Made by a program: the position numbers and the translations under genes
The notes under the pieces: model-generated
What the model saw: only the letters and a program-made list of their open reading frames with translations
Database searches by the model: none
Told to the model about the DNA's origin: nothing
Shown here: one piece after another, positions 37,201 to 50,896 of the stretch
Layout: the number at the start of each line of letters is the position of its first letter
Numbering within the stretch: the stretch's first letter is position 1
Assembly (NCBI GenBank): GCA_024734555.1
Contig: JANPWX010000026.1
Location: 2,498,644-2,562,643 of the forward strand
DNA length: 64,000 nt
From: Trochalopteron elliotii
Taxonomy: Eukaryota > Chordata > Aves > Passeriformes > Leiothrichidae
Reading direction: 5' to 3'

Positions 37201-38983
37201 TGAATGGGGCAAATTTCCACAGTAACTTTCAAGCTAAACAATTTTACCAGACTGTGTAAAAGCATATTACATATTGTGGCTAAAAAGGAAATTTTAATGT
37301 GAGATTCTGGAGGACTAACACAAGCTCAGTATTTTTATACAAGTTGAAAATTATTCAAGTGAAGTCCTCTCTTCCCTTCAGGATACCACAGATTACTAAT
37401 ATTTCTGTATCAGAAATCCAAGTGACAAGTCACATGTTAAAAATATGTTCAGTGTTTCTGCCAACTCCACTGGATGGTTTTGTAGGCAACATTTTAAATA
37501 ATGGGAGCTAAGAGTTTGGGTAAAATCAAAAATTTGCTGTTGCACGTTCTACTTTGTACTCAGGAGCAATGATACTTAACTGGAGTCAAGTAGGTCTTTA
37601 CCTCAGCATGACTGGTTTTGCAAAATTTAGAATTTTCTCAAAAACCTCACCTCCTGAAACTGTAATTGCACAAGAACCTCAGTTTTCTAGGTCAGTGTTG
37701 GAAAGAGAAAAGAAAAAATATAATTGAATGTATCCCTGAAGGCAATTTCCCATTACTTTCAAACCAGCACATTATCGTTGCCTTTATAATTTTTTTAACA
37801 ATTCACTTTGTTAACTTTTGCTAATCACTAAACTGTTTGGAAGCTCCACCAGCAGAAGAGCATTCATTATATGTGCTATATCGAAGTGTGAACATCTTTG
37901 AATGGTTAGATCAATTTTCCAACCTCAGTATATTCAGCTGAAGCCAACTACAGCTGGAACAGAATATATCATCACTGAAATAGTCAGCAATGAAATAATC
38001 CAAATAGTTTATGATTTCAGCCAATCTAGAACTGGAATTCAGTCAGTTGTTGAAAAATCTAGTAACCTATCAGGCCCTTCCAAAAGCAGATTTCTTCCAG
38101 CTGGGAAAAAGTTTTCATGAAAGCTGATATGTCTGGTAGAAAGACAGGGAACCAGTTGAAAGTCCCAATTTATTTAAAACTTTTAGCAACTGTGGACTTC
38201 TGCAAGCTTCTACTTGTGAATAGTTGCAACCATAGTTTCAACAACAGTGTTGTGTTTGAGAAGCTTGTCTCATGGTGATCCTATTAGTTGTAGGTCTTGA
38301 AACTGAGACAGTTTAAAAGAAAATTAATCAAAAGCTTTTAACACTTATTTCCATGACACCATGGAGCAGCTGCATTTCAAGCAGATCAGTGCAATCCTTC
38401 TTTTGGTATTATCAGACAGAAGTGCGTAAAACATGCCTTAATTAAGCCACATGCTTAACCTAAGTTAAGTGTGCCCTTGAACAAGCTCCAGCTTACAATG
38501 CACATAGTCACCACCACAGGCCTGGTGCCTGAACTGAGAGCTAACCACAAGGAAATGGATTGAAACAAGAAAATCATGTGCACTTTCTCTAGCTTGGGTG
38601 TCAAAAACCAGACCGCAAGGAAGGAGTCTTTGTCCACTTGAGTCCTGTACCCCTAAATCCTCTCCAAATTGTAGCCAAGATACAGGGCACTGAAATTATT
38701 TGGTCCCATAGCATCTACTATGATGGGAGCAGCTTTCCTCAGAATGCAGAGAGGTTTTGCATCTTCTTTATGCTCCAGATTAAATTCCAGAGGATGAAGG
38801 TGGGCAATGGAGTACAGATAATGTGTCATAAAATTGTCCCCATTCTGCCCAGAGAACTTCTATCCTTTTGCTGGATTTCCTAAGAATTAATTAATAATAC
38901 CAGCTTCTAAGCTAAATGGCTGCTCCTTCCTTATGTTTGTATCAAAAAAATATGCTCATCTCAGCAGTCAAATATGCTTGTTT
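34248..38983. other. Non-coding AT-rich DNA
   Basis: Frames up to 106 codons (plus, 36211-36531; minus, 34336-34632) are motif-free. An A-rich run with G interruptions is at 34976-35000. No repeat family or RNA gene is recognised. Confidence 0.55.
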
Positions 38984-39024
38984 TCTACAGAGTCCAAAAT
39001 AATATTTGTTTTGGACTCTGTAGA
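38984..39024. repeat. 41-nt near-perfect hairpin (inverted repeat)
   Basis: The arm TCTACAGAGTCCAAAA at 38984-38999 is exactly complementary to TTTTGGACTCTGTAGA at 39009-39024, giving a 16-bp stem with a 9-nt spacer. As plus-strand RNA the stem extends inward by one U-G and two A-U pairs, leaving a loop of about 3 nt. Outside the arms there is one mismatch and then two further pairs. It is shorter than a usual pre-microRNA and lacks the T-run of a polymerase III terminator, so no RNA class is assigned. A fold-back of a recent local inversion-duplication is an alternative. Confidence 0.9.
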
Positions 39025-42000
39025 CAAATAATTTTGAGTGCAGTTTTGGTTTTCTGTAAGTGAGCAAGAAAGAAAATCTCTTTACAGTAGGTCTTGCTTT
39101 TATAATATGAAGATAAATTTACATATCTATGTGCAATAGCATCAATAAGCTGTGTATTTGTTGTTCTTTTTAAAAACTACTGTGCTGAACAGTCAAAAGA
39201 TGTTGTGTTCTAAGTGGAATATTATTTTTCTCATAATGATGGACTGAGGTCCATCTAATCTAATTTTGTAGTCATCATTTATAGTATCATTTCAATGGAA
39301 AGAAAATGGCAACCTTCACTCTCATTTTTCTTTCTGAAGATCTTAATTTTTTGTAGTGTTTTTTTTTTTTTTTTTCCGTTTGATGATTTGTATTTAATAG
39401 GGCATTTTACTTATGAATTTTCCATTCTGGTATAAATACTGTTGATTAATGCTGGAACACTGCCAGACAAGTTTGCAGTAGAAGGGCTGTGCAATTCTTA
39501 AATGTTCTGCATAAATATTCCTGACATGGAGCCCACTCCTCCTCAGCACAACTTCCAATTAAGCTGCTGATCAAGGGAAGCACTGGCCATCTGTGATGCT
39601 AATGTCAGAAGTGTATTGCTATGTTTTCTAAGAAATGTAATTATCCTTTAAAAAATAAGGTCTGATACAGCTTGGGAATTTTTAAAGAAGGAACCACACA
39701 ACACAGTATGATATTTTTGCAGTGTACAGAACTTATGGTCTTAATTCCCCACCACTCTTAAAAGGGTGATAATTGCTGAATGCCTTCTATTACTTCCTTT
39801 CCTCTCATTAGCTTGATTTAATTTAAAGACAGTCCCAGTGGCATCTTGGCTGAAAATCATGTAAAATATGGTAAGTGGGTGTTCTGAATTTTTGTTTTCC
39901 TAAAGATCATTAATGTATCTGCTAGCACATTCCAGCCTTACCTAACCCCATTGAAAGAACCAACATATTTTTGTAACATTTGGTTGAAAACATTCACTCA
40001 GGTCAAAGATCAGGTGACAGAGGAAGCTATGGAAAGTATTAAATTATTAAATTCATCTACCTTTTAATTCTTGTGTGAATGTTATTTTATAAGCCAATCT
40101 TGGAAATGTTGTATTTCAACTTGAATAAAGTCAGTCTGTATCAGGAACATTACCTGATGCATCTATATGAGTCCTTGTATGGGCAGTATGACTCTGAATT
40201 AAAACATTTCCATGGATTTCCCATTCTCTTCAGCTCATTTCACTAAATCATGAGATGTTTACAGAAAAAAAACCCAAAAAACCCCACAGTCCAAGTAAGA
40301 AACTAATATGTTGGATAAATATTGTATACCAAACCTCCAGATTTTCTGTTCTTACCATCAGATGCCTGCAGTGGCTTAACCAATTTTCATGAGTGGGAAG
40401 AGAGAAAAAACAGTCAAAATACAATACTTTTTAGCACTACAGCCCTAGCCTGTGGTTTCATTTGTGAAAACAGCATAGCTTATAAAAATCATGGGAAGTT
40501 TGCTGAAAAATCTAAGGTAGACAAAGTATTCTATTGCTGTTTTCTGTGAAAAACCCTGCAGCTACCTTGCCCCTTCCTTAAACTCTCTGCTGCTGTTTTA
40601 CTTGGCCCTGCTCTTAGGGGTAGGCTTAAATGACAATTTCACATGGGCACGGCGAGGTATGAAGCAATAACATGGCAAGAATTGCACAGGTGAGGTCTCA
40701 GATGCCTTTGAGGAGGGTTTCTGTTCTCTGCATGGATGGTAGAAACCTCTGTAGCAGTTACAATAGGTCACATGTTGAAGAGCAGCTGGCAATTGTTTGA
40801 ACATAATCCATACGTAAGATAAAATAATGGTAGTTCAAGACTGCAAAATTATTGAAGAAACAGCAGTGAATTAACAAAACATTGCTTTACAGCAGGTCAC
40901 ATTTACTACCAGTAAGTCTAGCATAGGTCCAAAATCAAGAAGTTGCTCAGTGGAACTTTGCATTTGAATCACATTTTGGGACAGTGCCTTGTGAGAGATC
41001 CTCACTAGAGGGTTGTTTAAAGTACTATTAAATTAAAGAAACATTTACTAGACCTGAATTCTGATTCATTCCAAATTATTCTTTCTATGCCAGACATTTT
41101 GTAGGAGTAATATTCTGACACAGTTCCGAAAGTTTTCCTACATGTGTAAGCAAAATTATCAAAGGAAAAAGAAATGAACTATTAAGAGTGCAAACCGGAA
41201 TAGGATGAATTATCACTAGTATGTGCTGAACGCCCCAAAACAACCTTGAAAGAAAAGCTAAAGTGGTTTCAGGTGGCTGCAATATAGAGCCTTCTCAAGC
41301 ATAATTTGAACTACTCTCAAGGGAAAATTCTAATTATGCTCTTCAGGCATTTTGCCCCATGACATCTATTAATATTGACAGAAGATGTGTGCATGCATGC
41401 CTTTCATGGACCTTATCCTGTCACTTCATGCCATCACTAAGAACTGGTGAGGCTGGAAACAGGGCCTTCTGACTCATTCTCTTACTGGAATCAGTTTTAT
41501 TGTTACTACATTAAAAGAGTCATTGTAATGTTTTTTGTCTGTAATGACAAGGCAGTAAAGTGCCATTCAAATGATACAGAACAGCCAAGTACTCAGACTT
41601 TATTTCTTTTGCTATGGACAAGTGGACACGGTTTAGCTGTTAATACCAGTTAGAATAGCACAAGGACATTCCAGTGTAAGTGATTAAAAAACCCTGTGAT
41701 TTAACTGGAAACACAATAATAATCCATAAATATGTCCAATTCTTTCTGAAAAGTATGACTGCCATGCCCCAAGCAGGAAATTCCACAAGCTGCTCTGGAA
41801 ACGGATTTAGTTTTTGCAGTGCTGGAGGTAGTTTGATGAAGAGACAATTGCAGGACATGACACTGAAGAAACCTCATTTTTATGTGAGGACTGGAAACAT
41901 ACTTTTTGGGGGAAAAAACTGAGGAAATTTTCAAGTGAAAGTGAATTTGGGAACTCTGCTTTGTGACACTGGACAACACCTGCCTGCCTTACAAGGGTGA

Positions 42001-43398
42001 GAAGGCCATGGGGAAAGAACTTGCTCTTTGACTCTAGTTAAAGAGGGAGGAACTATTGCCACCTTGATTTCAGTTTGGAGCCTTTAAAAATTTGTTGTAA
42101 AAATGTGAAATGTGAAAATCTGTATTAGTAAAAGGCGTAATATAAAACCATTACTCTGACCAGCATATAGAGAAAAATAATCCTTTTCTTTGAGAAGCTG
42201 TATTTGCCAGAGAAGTATCTCCTTGAGCATGATACTTAAATATTCTGATAGCATGTGCTACATTCCACTAAAAGGATTGGCTATATCTGATTCAAGGTTT
42301 TGTATCCTTATATTCCTAGGCTAAGTCAGATATACCCTACTAGACTCTGTTTTTAGGTTATTTAATATAATTGAAGGTTGGGTGACTATGTGTGTGACAC
42401 ATAATCAGTGCCTAATAAATATGCAGCCTGTTTTTACTGGCCAGATTCCCAGGGTGCAGATCAGTGACATGCATTTCACTGCCTTTGAAGTATATTTAGG
42501 ATCAAATAAAATTCATCCTTGCATAAAGGTCCTGTGTAGATGCTTTTGTGACAGTGATGGCTCTTTAGATCCCTGAGCAGTAGCAAAAGGGCAGGCAAAC
42601 TAGCTATGTGTTTAACATCCTTCACCCTCTGTTCACCCACTGAACAGGCTGAGTGCTTGGCTCTAATCAGCTGCTTGGAAGAGGGTTTTTCAGGGTTTTC
42701 ATTCTTCTGCAAAAGAAAAGAAATCTCAAAGTATCCAATCGATGGATTATAAGAAGCAGTGATTGGGGTTTCTCGCTGAGGTTTTCTTTACAAATTTTCA
42801 GAATCTGTACTTCGAGGTAAAGCAGCATTGAGTCACTGTGGATAGCTGTTGATGTAAGAGGAGAAAAACATGACAAAAAGGCACATGCATTTTAAAAGAA
42901 AGGTTGAGATTTAGCTTTACTGGGCATACTGTCCAGTTATAGAAGCGTTCTCACTGTTTATCAACATTTATGGAGTGTTCCTCTTCTGAGAAAAAGGTTT
43001 TTAAAATGATGAGTAAAGGGCCTTAGCCCTCAGTATTTCAAAGCTCCACTTTCTTCCTACACTTGTGAGTAACTGTGATGTGTGAATTCCATAGTATCAA
43101 GTATCCCTGCTATTGTAGCAATGTGTCTTACACTGCTAACAATTTACACGAGTATCTCCTTTGCATATTTGTAAATAACTTTGAAATGCCTCCAGAAAAC
43201 ATTAAGAAATCCTTGCTTTCTCTTAAATAAAGCCACATGCAGTGACATTTTTCATTTTTGCTAGAAGGCAATTTTTAAAACTCTTTAAAATCTTTGTCTG
43301 TATAAAGATGTCACTCAAGTAGCCAAAGAGTTTATGTTAAAAGTTTCAGAAGTGAAATTTGTGTTGCACATAATCCATTAGAAAATCTTTCCACTTAG
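39025..43398. other. Non-coding AT-rich DNA
   Basis: A 17-base T tract lies at 39359-39375. The segment at about 39.40-39.60 kb is richer in complex, non-repetitive sequence (TGCCAG and CCAATTAAG-type motifs) and would be a reasonable place to look for conservation. All frames are below 95 codons and motif-free. Confidence 0.5.
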
Positions 43399-43485
43399 AC
43401 AGATGAAGAAGATTTAGGATTTTTCCTTCTTGCATTAATTCAGACAGTAATAGTGGACCACAATAGATATCTGTATAACATTCAG
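43399..43485 (+). other. Candidate internal exon with consensus donor
   Basis: The 87 bases end CAG and are followed by GTAAGTAT, a full match to the U1 donor consensus. The acceptor (CTTTCCACTTAG) is moderate. The frame beginning at the first base is open for exactly 29 codons, phase 0 to phase 0. It encodes an acidic start, a hydrophobic helix-like middle and a polar end (starting TDEEDLGFFLLALIQT, ending YLYNIQ). I do not recognise the family. This is the best exon candidate in the window, but no partner exon is secure. Confidence 0.3.
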
Positions 43486-43675
43486 GTAAGTATTGCATCT
43501 TTCACAAACAGATTTGCCGAAGTATTTGTCAAAGTATTTTAAAGCCTTATTGATTTCAGTTTTCCAGTGTGCTTAGAAAGAGAAGTGAAAATCTGTAAAA
43601 GCAGATATTATTCTCTTGTTTGCCTGAACCTAAATTTTTGGGGACTAACCTAGTAATTTTTCCTTTTCCATTGCA

Positions 43676-43721
43676 TGTTCCATATATGCAGTATGTGTTC
43701 CATATACTTCATATATGAAGT
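43676..43721. repeat. Direct repeat plus 16-bp palindrome
   Basis: TGTTCCATATA occurs at 43676-43686 and 43696-43706. The second copy runs into the perfect palindrome ACTTCATATATGAAGT (43706-43721). It is a compact local arrangement with no known binding-site identity. Confidence 0.8.
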
Positions 43722-46700
43722 TGATTCTGAATATTCAGCACTGCTTGTCTATAGGAAAGTCACTGGTGAAAAATATTACACCAGCTTGATGGTGAGCCCT
43801 TTGAACTGCTGAAGCTACATTTAATATCCTTTGTAATATGACAAAATTGCTATTAAGTAGAAGTTGGAAAAGCTGCAATGGTGGCTAAGAAGGCAAAAGG
43901 ATGAGGAGCTGTAGGATGCTCAGTCTGATATCAAGGTCAAGCAAAATAATCAGAAATGCTGCTGCCGGATGCAAAGATTATTAGCTGAAGAACATAAGCA
44001 CAATTAATGTCAGTCAATGTGATTTTTTCTTTTAATTGAAAACCACTCATGTCAAATAAACCAGTCTATCAAATAATCATGATTCCACAAGGAGACAGAA
44101 AAACTGCTTTAGTCTAATAGTCTTTGTGCTGTGTGTTGTAACTACAAGAAAGTGAATCTCAGTTTGTAGGTCATTTAAAAGTATTAACAGCTCAGCTTCA
44201 CAGTGATCTCTTGTCCCATGTGGTGATTAGCTTGCAGGTAGCTCCTGTGTTAGTGTTGCAGCCAACAAATGTCAATGTGACTTTCTGAATGAATACCTTG
44301 TTTTTCAAATATGAAGTTCTCTCTTTGTCATCTCTTGGCAACTAACTTGCAAGTACACAAGGATCTACTGAACTCGTGTGGTCTTTCATCTTTGCACTCT
44401 GCAAAATCTCTACTTCCACTACCAATAAAATCACCCCATTAATCTACTGCTCCAGAACACCAGTGGCAATTTTCTTCCTGTCTGGGAGCCCAAACCGAAC
44501 TGTTGTTCTTCTAGTAACACTGAAATGGCTATTTTGTAATTTTAAGTAAAGAACTGAGAGAACTCTGTAAAGTTCCTGCAAGTCAGGATGCATTTACACC
44601 AGTGTACAAAAGGAAGAGAGAGGGAAATGTCCTGATCACCCCTATTTACTGGTTTTTGTTTCACTCTGTGAAATGATTTTGGGGTATATGAGAAAGATTA
44701 ATCACTAACCATTAACCACTAACATGCATTAAGTTCAGGGTTATAGTTGCAGATTTCCAGCACCAGCTGCTTTGTGCTGCAGACCTACCGCACTGATGCC
44801 GTCATGTCATCCAGATTTCCTCAAAATCATGTGTCACATTATCAAAGATGAGTTCATACCTAAATTTTCATGGCTGCATTTTTATATCTTATTTCACATT
44901 ACAGTGTAAGATTTATGTGGTTGCTTCAATAGAGCAAAATTAATTTAGCTGATAATGGAAATGGATATGAAGGTATTACATTATCTGAAAAAGACAGTTA
45001 GATTAATAGATTGATTAATAGGAGACCATATTGCAGATAACAAATTAACCAATAACAGTCAAGAAAGCTGAGTGACCTTGTGGCAGCTAAAGGCCCATCT
45101 CAGAAAATGATACCTATGAACAATTCATGAGTATTTATATCTGTTTGTTCAAGCAAGTGGTCTTTGAATGGACAAGAGGAAAAAAAATCCAGTTACATAA
45201 AACTCCTGTAATAATGGTGAGTACATATCCCTAACTATGTGTAAGTGACTCTGGATACCAGTCTGAGAGTATTTATTAGAAAGGAAACTCTGCATAAGGG
45301 AACATGACCATTCAAAAATAATTTTGCAACTGGTTTATAGTTTTGAGACAGAGTCTTATCTTGAATCTCTCGGAAGTTAAGAGTCCTCTGGGGGTGTTTG
45401 GCATTACATATATTTTTCCCAGATCAATTATGATTTTTAATTTGGGGGATACTAGTAGATTTAAAAAAAATATATTTAGCAATTTTTCTTCTTGTTCTGC
45501 TCATTTTGAGCTTATGCCAAGAAAAATAGTGTTTTGAATTTAAGATTTTGAAGAAGTTGGCACAGAGTCTTCAGTGATGGAGTGTCTTGGCTCATTTTAT
45601 TAAAGCAATATTTGCATCCACTGTAGGCCTGTCCAATCATCTTAGCTATGAAATCTGTAAGGACTTTCTGCCTTGTCATGATGCCAGAGATTTTTCTGAC
45701 TGTTGAGAGCCCACATTTTCCTGAACTTCTGACTATCAGCTCCCACATCGTCTTGTGCAGTTTCAGCAGAGACTTAATCTGTAACTCTTTGGAATCTCAT
45801 TCAAATAATATATTTTTTCAGTCTACTTCTAACAAAAATGGCTTTGGTGAATTAGATCAGCGACTTCAAGTCTAAGCTAGATTTAAATTAAAATGGTGTT
45901 TACAATATAGGCTTGCATGGTAGAAAAAAAAAATACTGCAAAAAATTTAAAAGTCAACATCATACTTACCAGAGATTTCTTTCAGCTGCCTTAGCATCCC
46001 AGCTAGGATTTGTGAGGCTGCCTAATGGTGGCCAAATATTGCTCCTGACCAGAGTTCTGAGATATCATGGTAGAAACAGGGAACTGTAATTTTTTGCTCC
46101 TCTGTGTTGTTTCATCCCCTTACCTCCATTGGGTAAAAACTGGATAGTTTTTCAGTTTCAGCTTTCTTTCCTTCTTCTTTCTTTCTTACAGTGGATGGGG
46201 GAATAAGTTTTCAGAGGAATGTTTACACTGCAGGGTCCTTTTGAATTTTTTATTTAAACAGTCTAGGATATTTACATAAAATTTATGTGTGACAGAAAAG
46301 AACAATTTTGGGGTTCCAACACACTATGTTAGAAACAAGTAACTGGGTTTGCCAGATAAGTTTTTTGTTTACAAAGTCTGGCTGATTGTACGAGTGCTTT
46401 TCTGTGGTGGTAGATAGGTTTCCATGGATCTTAAGTGCATCTCCATTTAGATGTATTTAAGCTCCTAAATAGCCAAACCTACTCATCAATACTAAAACTC
46501 TTTTTTGATAGAAATTTTATTTCCATATATATTTTCATGGGGCTTTTTTTCCTCAAAGAGAGAGTCAAAACCCACCATGTTTTAATCAAATAAAGCTTAG
46601 ATGAGCTTTCACCATTTTTATTTGATTTTATTTATCTACAATAATTTTTTGAAACACCCAATGAACACAAAAATTCTGTTGCTTACATGAGTCTTGTGTA

Positions 46701-49700
46701 TAGTATGTTAGACAGGTAAATTGACGTTATTTGAAATTCTTTCATTTTGAAGATTTTCCTGGACTAGAAGCTGTGTTTTGGAGTAGACAGCTATTGCCTC
46801 ATGGAATTTAATCTCAATGACAATCCTGGAATCTAAATCTTGTATGTGGGTATGTGGCTTTTGTTCATAGGTTCTCCTTTAGTTCAGAAACAGCACAATA
46901 AAATAGCACTAAAATAATAGTAAGTTTTCTGAGGGTTCTAAAAACTATTTTATTTTTTCTAAAGAACACACAACCATTATCACCTTCAAAAGCTGATGAG
47001 TATACAGGTGCTCAAATGATTTTGGATCCACGCAATTATCTCTGTAATACAGATGGCTGCCGAAAGCCTTGGTGGTGCTGCATCATGCAAGCATCTTCTT
47101 GCAAGTTTCTGTCTTTACATTTGTACTTTTGTTTTTTGTTTCTCCTGTCCTACTTCCCCAACCAGCATATAAAAACTCAAACAATTTAGTAAAAGCTAAA
47201 TGATCAGAAGAAAAGTGAGCTTACAGCTCCATTAAGCAAGGTAGTACAAGTCCAAGAGCATAATAAACGGGCTAGCTAATTAAAAGATCTTCAGAAAAGA
47301 ACTTCAGAAAAAATTTCTTGCATGAGGTCATAAATTTAATTCTCCTCTTTCCAGAAGGTTGAGTTTTGTGTTCAAGAATTTGACATTAGAAATCTGTGTA
47401 TGTGACTCTCAGCACATTTCCTCTTTAATTGTGTCCTATAGCATATTTTTATAAAACAACCTCATTTTAAGTCAAGTTAAAAAACTCCTGAAATTTAAGC
47501 TTAAGGCCTTCTTCAAAGTTACTTCTTTTCTCCTGGATATTACATGGAGAGTTGGGTTAGCCTTATCCATTGCCTCTGGAGACTGCATTATCAAGGGCAA
47601 AATTACTCTTGCATATGGGGAAAATAATTCCTTCTTAATTGTCCAGATGTCAACTGAAGAAGACAGGTATTGTATAACAGGAACTATTCTTGTTTCTTTC
47701 AGTGCTGTTCTTTACCTGGCATTATGTATTGTGTAACTAGGTATACATTTAAATAAAGGGATTATACCTTCATAAAAAATACCCTCCCAAAGCATGAGAT
47801 GCTCTCAACAAATAAAATACAAGTAGTCCAAATCAGATTCTGGCATCCACCCAGTAACATTACCATAGGAGCAAGGGCATACAATAAAAATGTAATAGTC
47901 ATAGTTAGTAAGTAAGTATTATAAGTGAAGGGGTACATGTGCAGTATGGAAAAAGCTTGCTAGTGGTTTGTGTACAATAAATAATCATCTCTAGAAGTTT
48001 AGCACAGCTAAAACATTTCCCTCAGGGATCTGAATTCCATAGCTGCCTAAGATAGACATGGTAGCTGATCTGAGAAGTAGCTGATCCTTTATTTCCACCA
48101 GAAATGGAAAAAGGAAGTCACAACCAAGGTTTAAAAATAGTTCGTATTACCAGATATTAAAAAATTGTTCAGTGTCTGGGAACTAACAGGGAATTGCATT
48201 GTCAATGGACCCTTGGAAAAGTTCTCAATAGCAACTTAATACAACTCATTAGAACGCTAAAGAAACAATTTAGTAGTTGTGTATTCTAATTAACCATTTG
48301 ACTACTGCTGAATGGAGTATGTAATTGAAGCAGATGTTATCTTGCATCCTATCAAATCAAACCTTCCTGATATGTTACAAATATGAAACACTGATTCATA
48401 TTACCTCAATATGGCAGTGAAAGACTTGGGATAAGTTGGAGAGAGCAACAAACTTTTAATGAATTTAGTTTTCCTTGTGTCGAATCTGACAATTTAAAAC
48501 GCTCTCTGGAATACAGAAACAGCTCTGCTGAACCTTGAAGTGGTCAGATCATTAATTCTTCATCTCACTTTGAGCTTTGACAGGTTTCACACAACTGATG
48601 AATGATCTATTTTAGAATAGATCTAGAATGATTATTTTACTGTAGTGGCAAGCAGTTCTGGCCAGAATCAGCAAAGTCAAAACATTATTTTTTTTTGCAT
48701 GTGACATTAAATTCCCTGGCAGAAACTTAAGGAGATAAGTCTTGGTGGTTTTACTCCCAATAAATAATGGTATCAGCTACTTGGCTGTTGAATTTCAGTG
48801 TTAAAAGCCAATTCCATATTTATTCTCCAGTTTCATGGCATTTCAAGCAGAACTTGGTGCAGAGACAGCACAATTTCAGATTGGCACATTGCCTGCTTTA
48901 CTGAGGGAGTCAGAGATCTGCCAACGCAGCAGATTTCTGGGGTCTAGTGAGTGGTTAAGGCTCAGGGTTGTCCCCTCATCCCATTCCTTAGCATGTCACC
49001 TTCAGTCAGGAACAGAGGAGACAATGCCTTGTATTAGGTAGCAGGATAGAACTCTCCTCTGTCACTGATAAATCCTGGTGACCAGTACAATGGCTTGTCT
49101 TCAGGGCCCCCGAGGGACTGGTTGAAACCTATTTGAGAAAAACTTGTGTTTGAGAAAAGATTGTATTTGACTTTTAAATTGTGCTCATTAGGAGGCTCTT
49201 ATTGCCTCTGCTACCTTTACTTCCTACTCATATAGCCAACACAATGAAAACCTCAGTAAAACCAACTACATTTTAAAGTATGCATTTCTTTTGTCACACA
49301 AGATAACAATGTTTACAACTGGAGATTCCACCCCCCACCCCAATAAATGCAGCTCAGCAAACTCAGTCCTGGCTATTAGAACCTCTTGGCTTCTTTCCAT
49401 GTTGTACATTATCACTTGTCACAAAAATGCTGCAAGTGAAATTATGCCCTTTTGTTAGGTCCACAATGCAATTACCTTAGTATATTTGGCACTGACATGT
49501 TTAAGTAGATTAAACACCTCTACTGATATAGGATAGGGAATGGTACAGCATCTCATTCAGGCTTAATTGTGTTGGGTTTGCCAAGGCTGTAGAGTATAAA
49601 ACTTTTCACCAACATGAACTGACATAATTCACAATGCACAGCAGGACTAGTTTTAGCACACTGGCAGAGATGGTTGCTTTGACAGCAGAGCTGTAGATTA

Positions 49701-50872
49701 GAGTCTGCTCTTGCATCTGTTAGATAATATTTATGTGGAAATTAATTTTGAAAGCATATACATCTCTGTCTTTATGACATCTGCTGAGCTTCTTTGCCCT
49801 TTATCTTTGCCAAATCTGTTGGTTCATGTAGCTTCTTTCAAAGGGTCAGCAGGATTTCTCAGTTGCATAAAGTGTCAAGAACCCAATCAGACTCTAACAA
49901 GCACTGCATGTAATTCACAGTGCAGAGCTTAGGTACAAATTAGAAAACTTCTTTTTAAAATTCAAATGTTATACAAAAGAATTCATCCAAGGGAATGTCT
50001 AGAGCAAGATCTTGCTATTTCCCCCACAATGAGCTGAGCAGTTCACCTTTTCCACTCTCAAGAAGAGGACAGCTTGTTCCTGCTCCTCACAGCCCCAGGC
50101 CACAGTCTGGCTCCCAGAAGGTTTGTCTGGGAATTCAGAGAAGGAGAAAAAGATGTCAGGCAGGTTCCTTCCTCCAGCTGCTGTCTGCAGATCAACACCA
50201 GGCTTCTGGCATATGATCTGCCAATGTTCCTGTCATCCCATTCCCCTGTTCCTTTTATCTCAAAAGAGGTGCTGGGTGGTTTAGGATGGGGAAATAGCGG
50301 TCAAACACAGTCAGACTTTGATTGTGTGTGGATGTTTGGGTTTTATCTTGTATCTTTAGTTTATTCAACACTATCTTTAAAATAGTGCCAAAAATTGTTC
50401 TGCCTCTGTATATTTTTGACTGCTCTGTCCAGCCTGAATTTGAGTGGTGGAATGGGGCTTTAATTTTGGAAGAAAGTAAATTCTTTAGGAGACTACCCTC
50501 TTCACTGTGGGAAAAATCTTGCTTTCAAAATGGATGGAATATTAGTGTGACCATTAAGAAAATTTGAAGGAATAAAATCTGTTTATAATTTAACATGTGT
50601 CAATGGCTGCAGGAGTCCACCTTACCCTTTTGTGATCTCTCTCTAGCTATAATTACAGCCGTGGTTGTTCTCTGCTGAGTTACTTAGAAGCTCTTTATTA
50701 TAAGACTTTCTCTAGCTTGGTTATGAAATTTCTGACAGTGCAGCTAGTGATAAGTGCCCATGACTGAAGGGGATGCAGCAAGTGATGTTAGTTGCCTGAG
50801 GTTCAAACAGGAAGAGAGGCTGAAACCACAAAAATCCACAGGAATTAGAACTAGCAGATAAATTTTGTTGTG
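43722..50872. other. Non-coding AT-rich DNA
   Basis: More than 7 kb without a recognisable gene or repeat. A frame open for about 96 codons at 46902-47191 (plus) has an ATG only midway and no motif. Frames around 49.7-50.6 kb are motif-free. Several T- or A-rich short runs are present. Confidence 0.55.
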
Positions 50873-50896
50873 GACTCTCCGACTCTCTGACTCTCT
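50873..50896. repeat. 8-bp tandem repeat, three units
   Basis: GACTCTCC, GACTCTCT and GACTCTCT lie head to tail. This is a minor slippage repeat. Confidence 0.85.

Noticed and set aside
46902..47191. About 96 open codons on plus with a possible acceptor near 46964
   Set aside because: No good donor follows, there is no ATG until midway, no motif, and the length is within chance.
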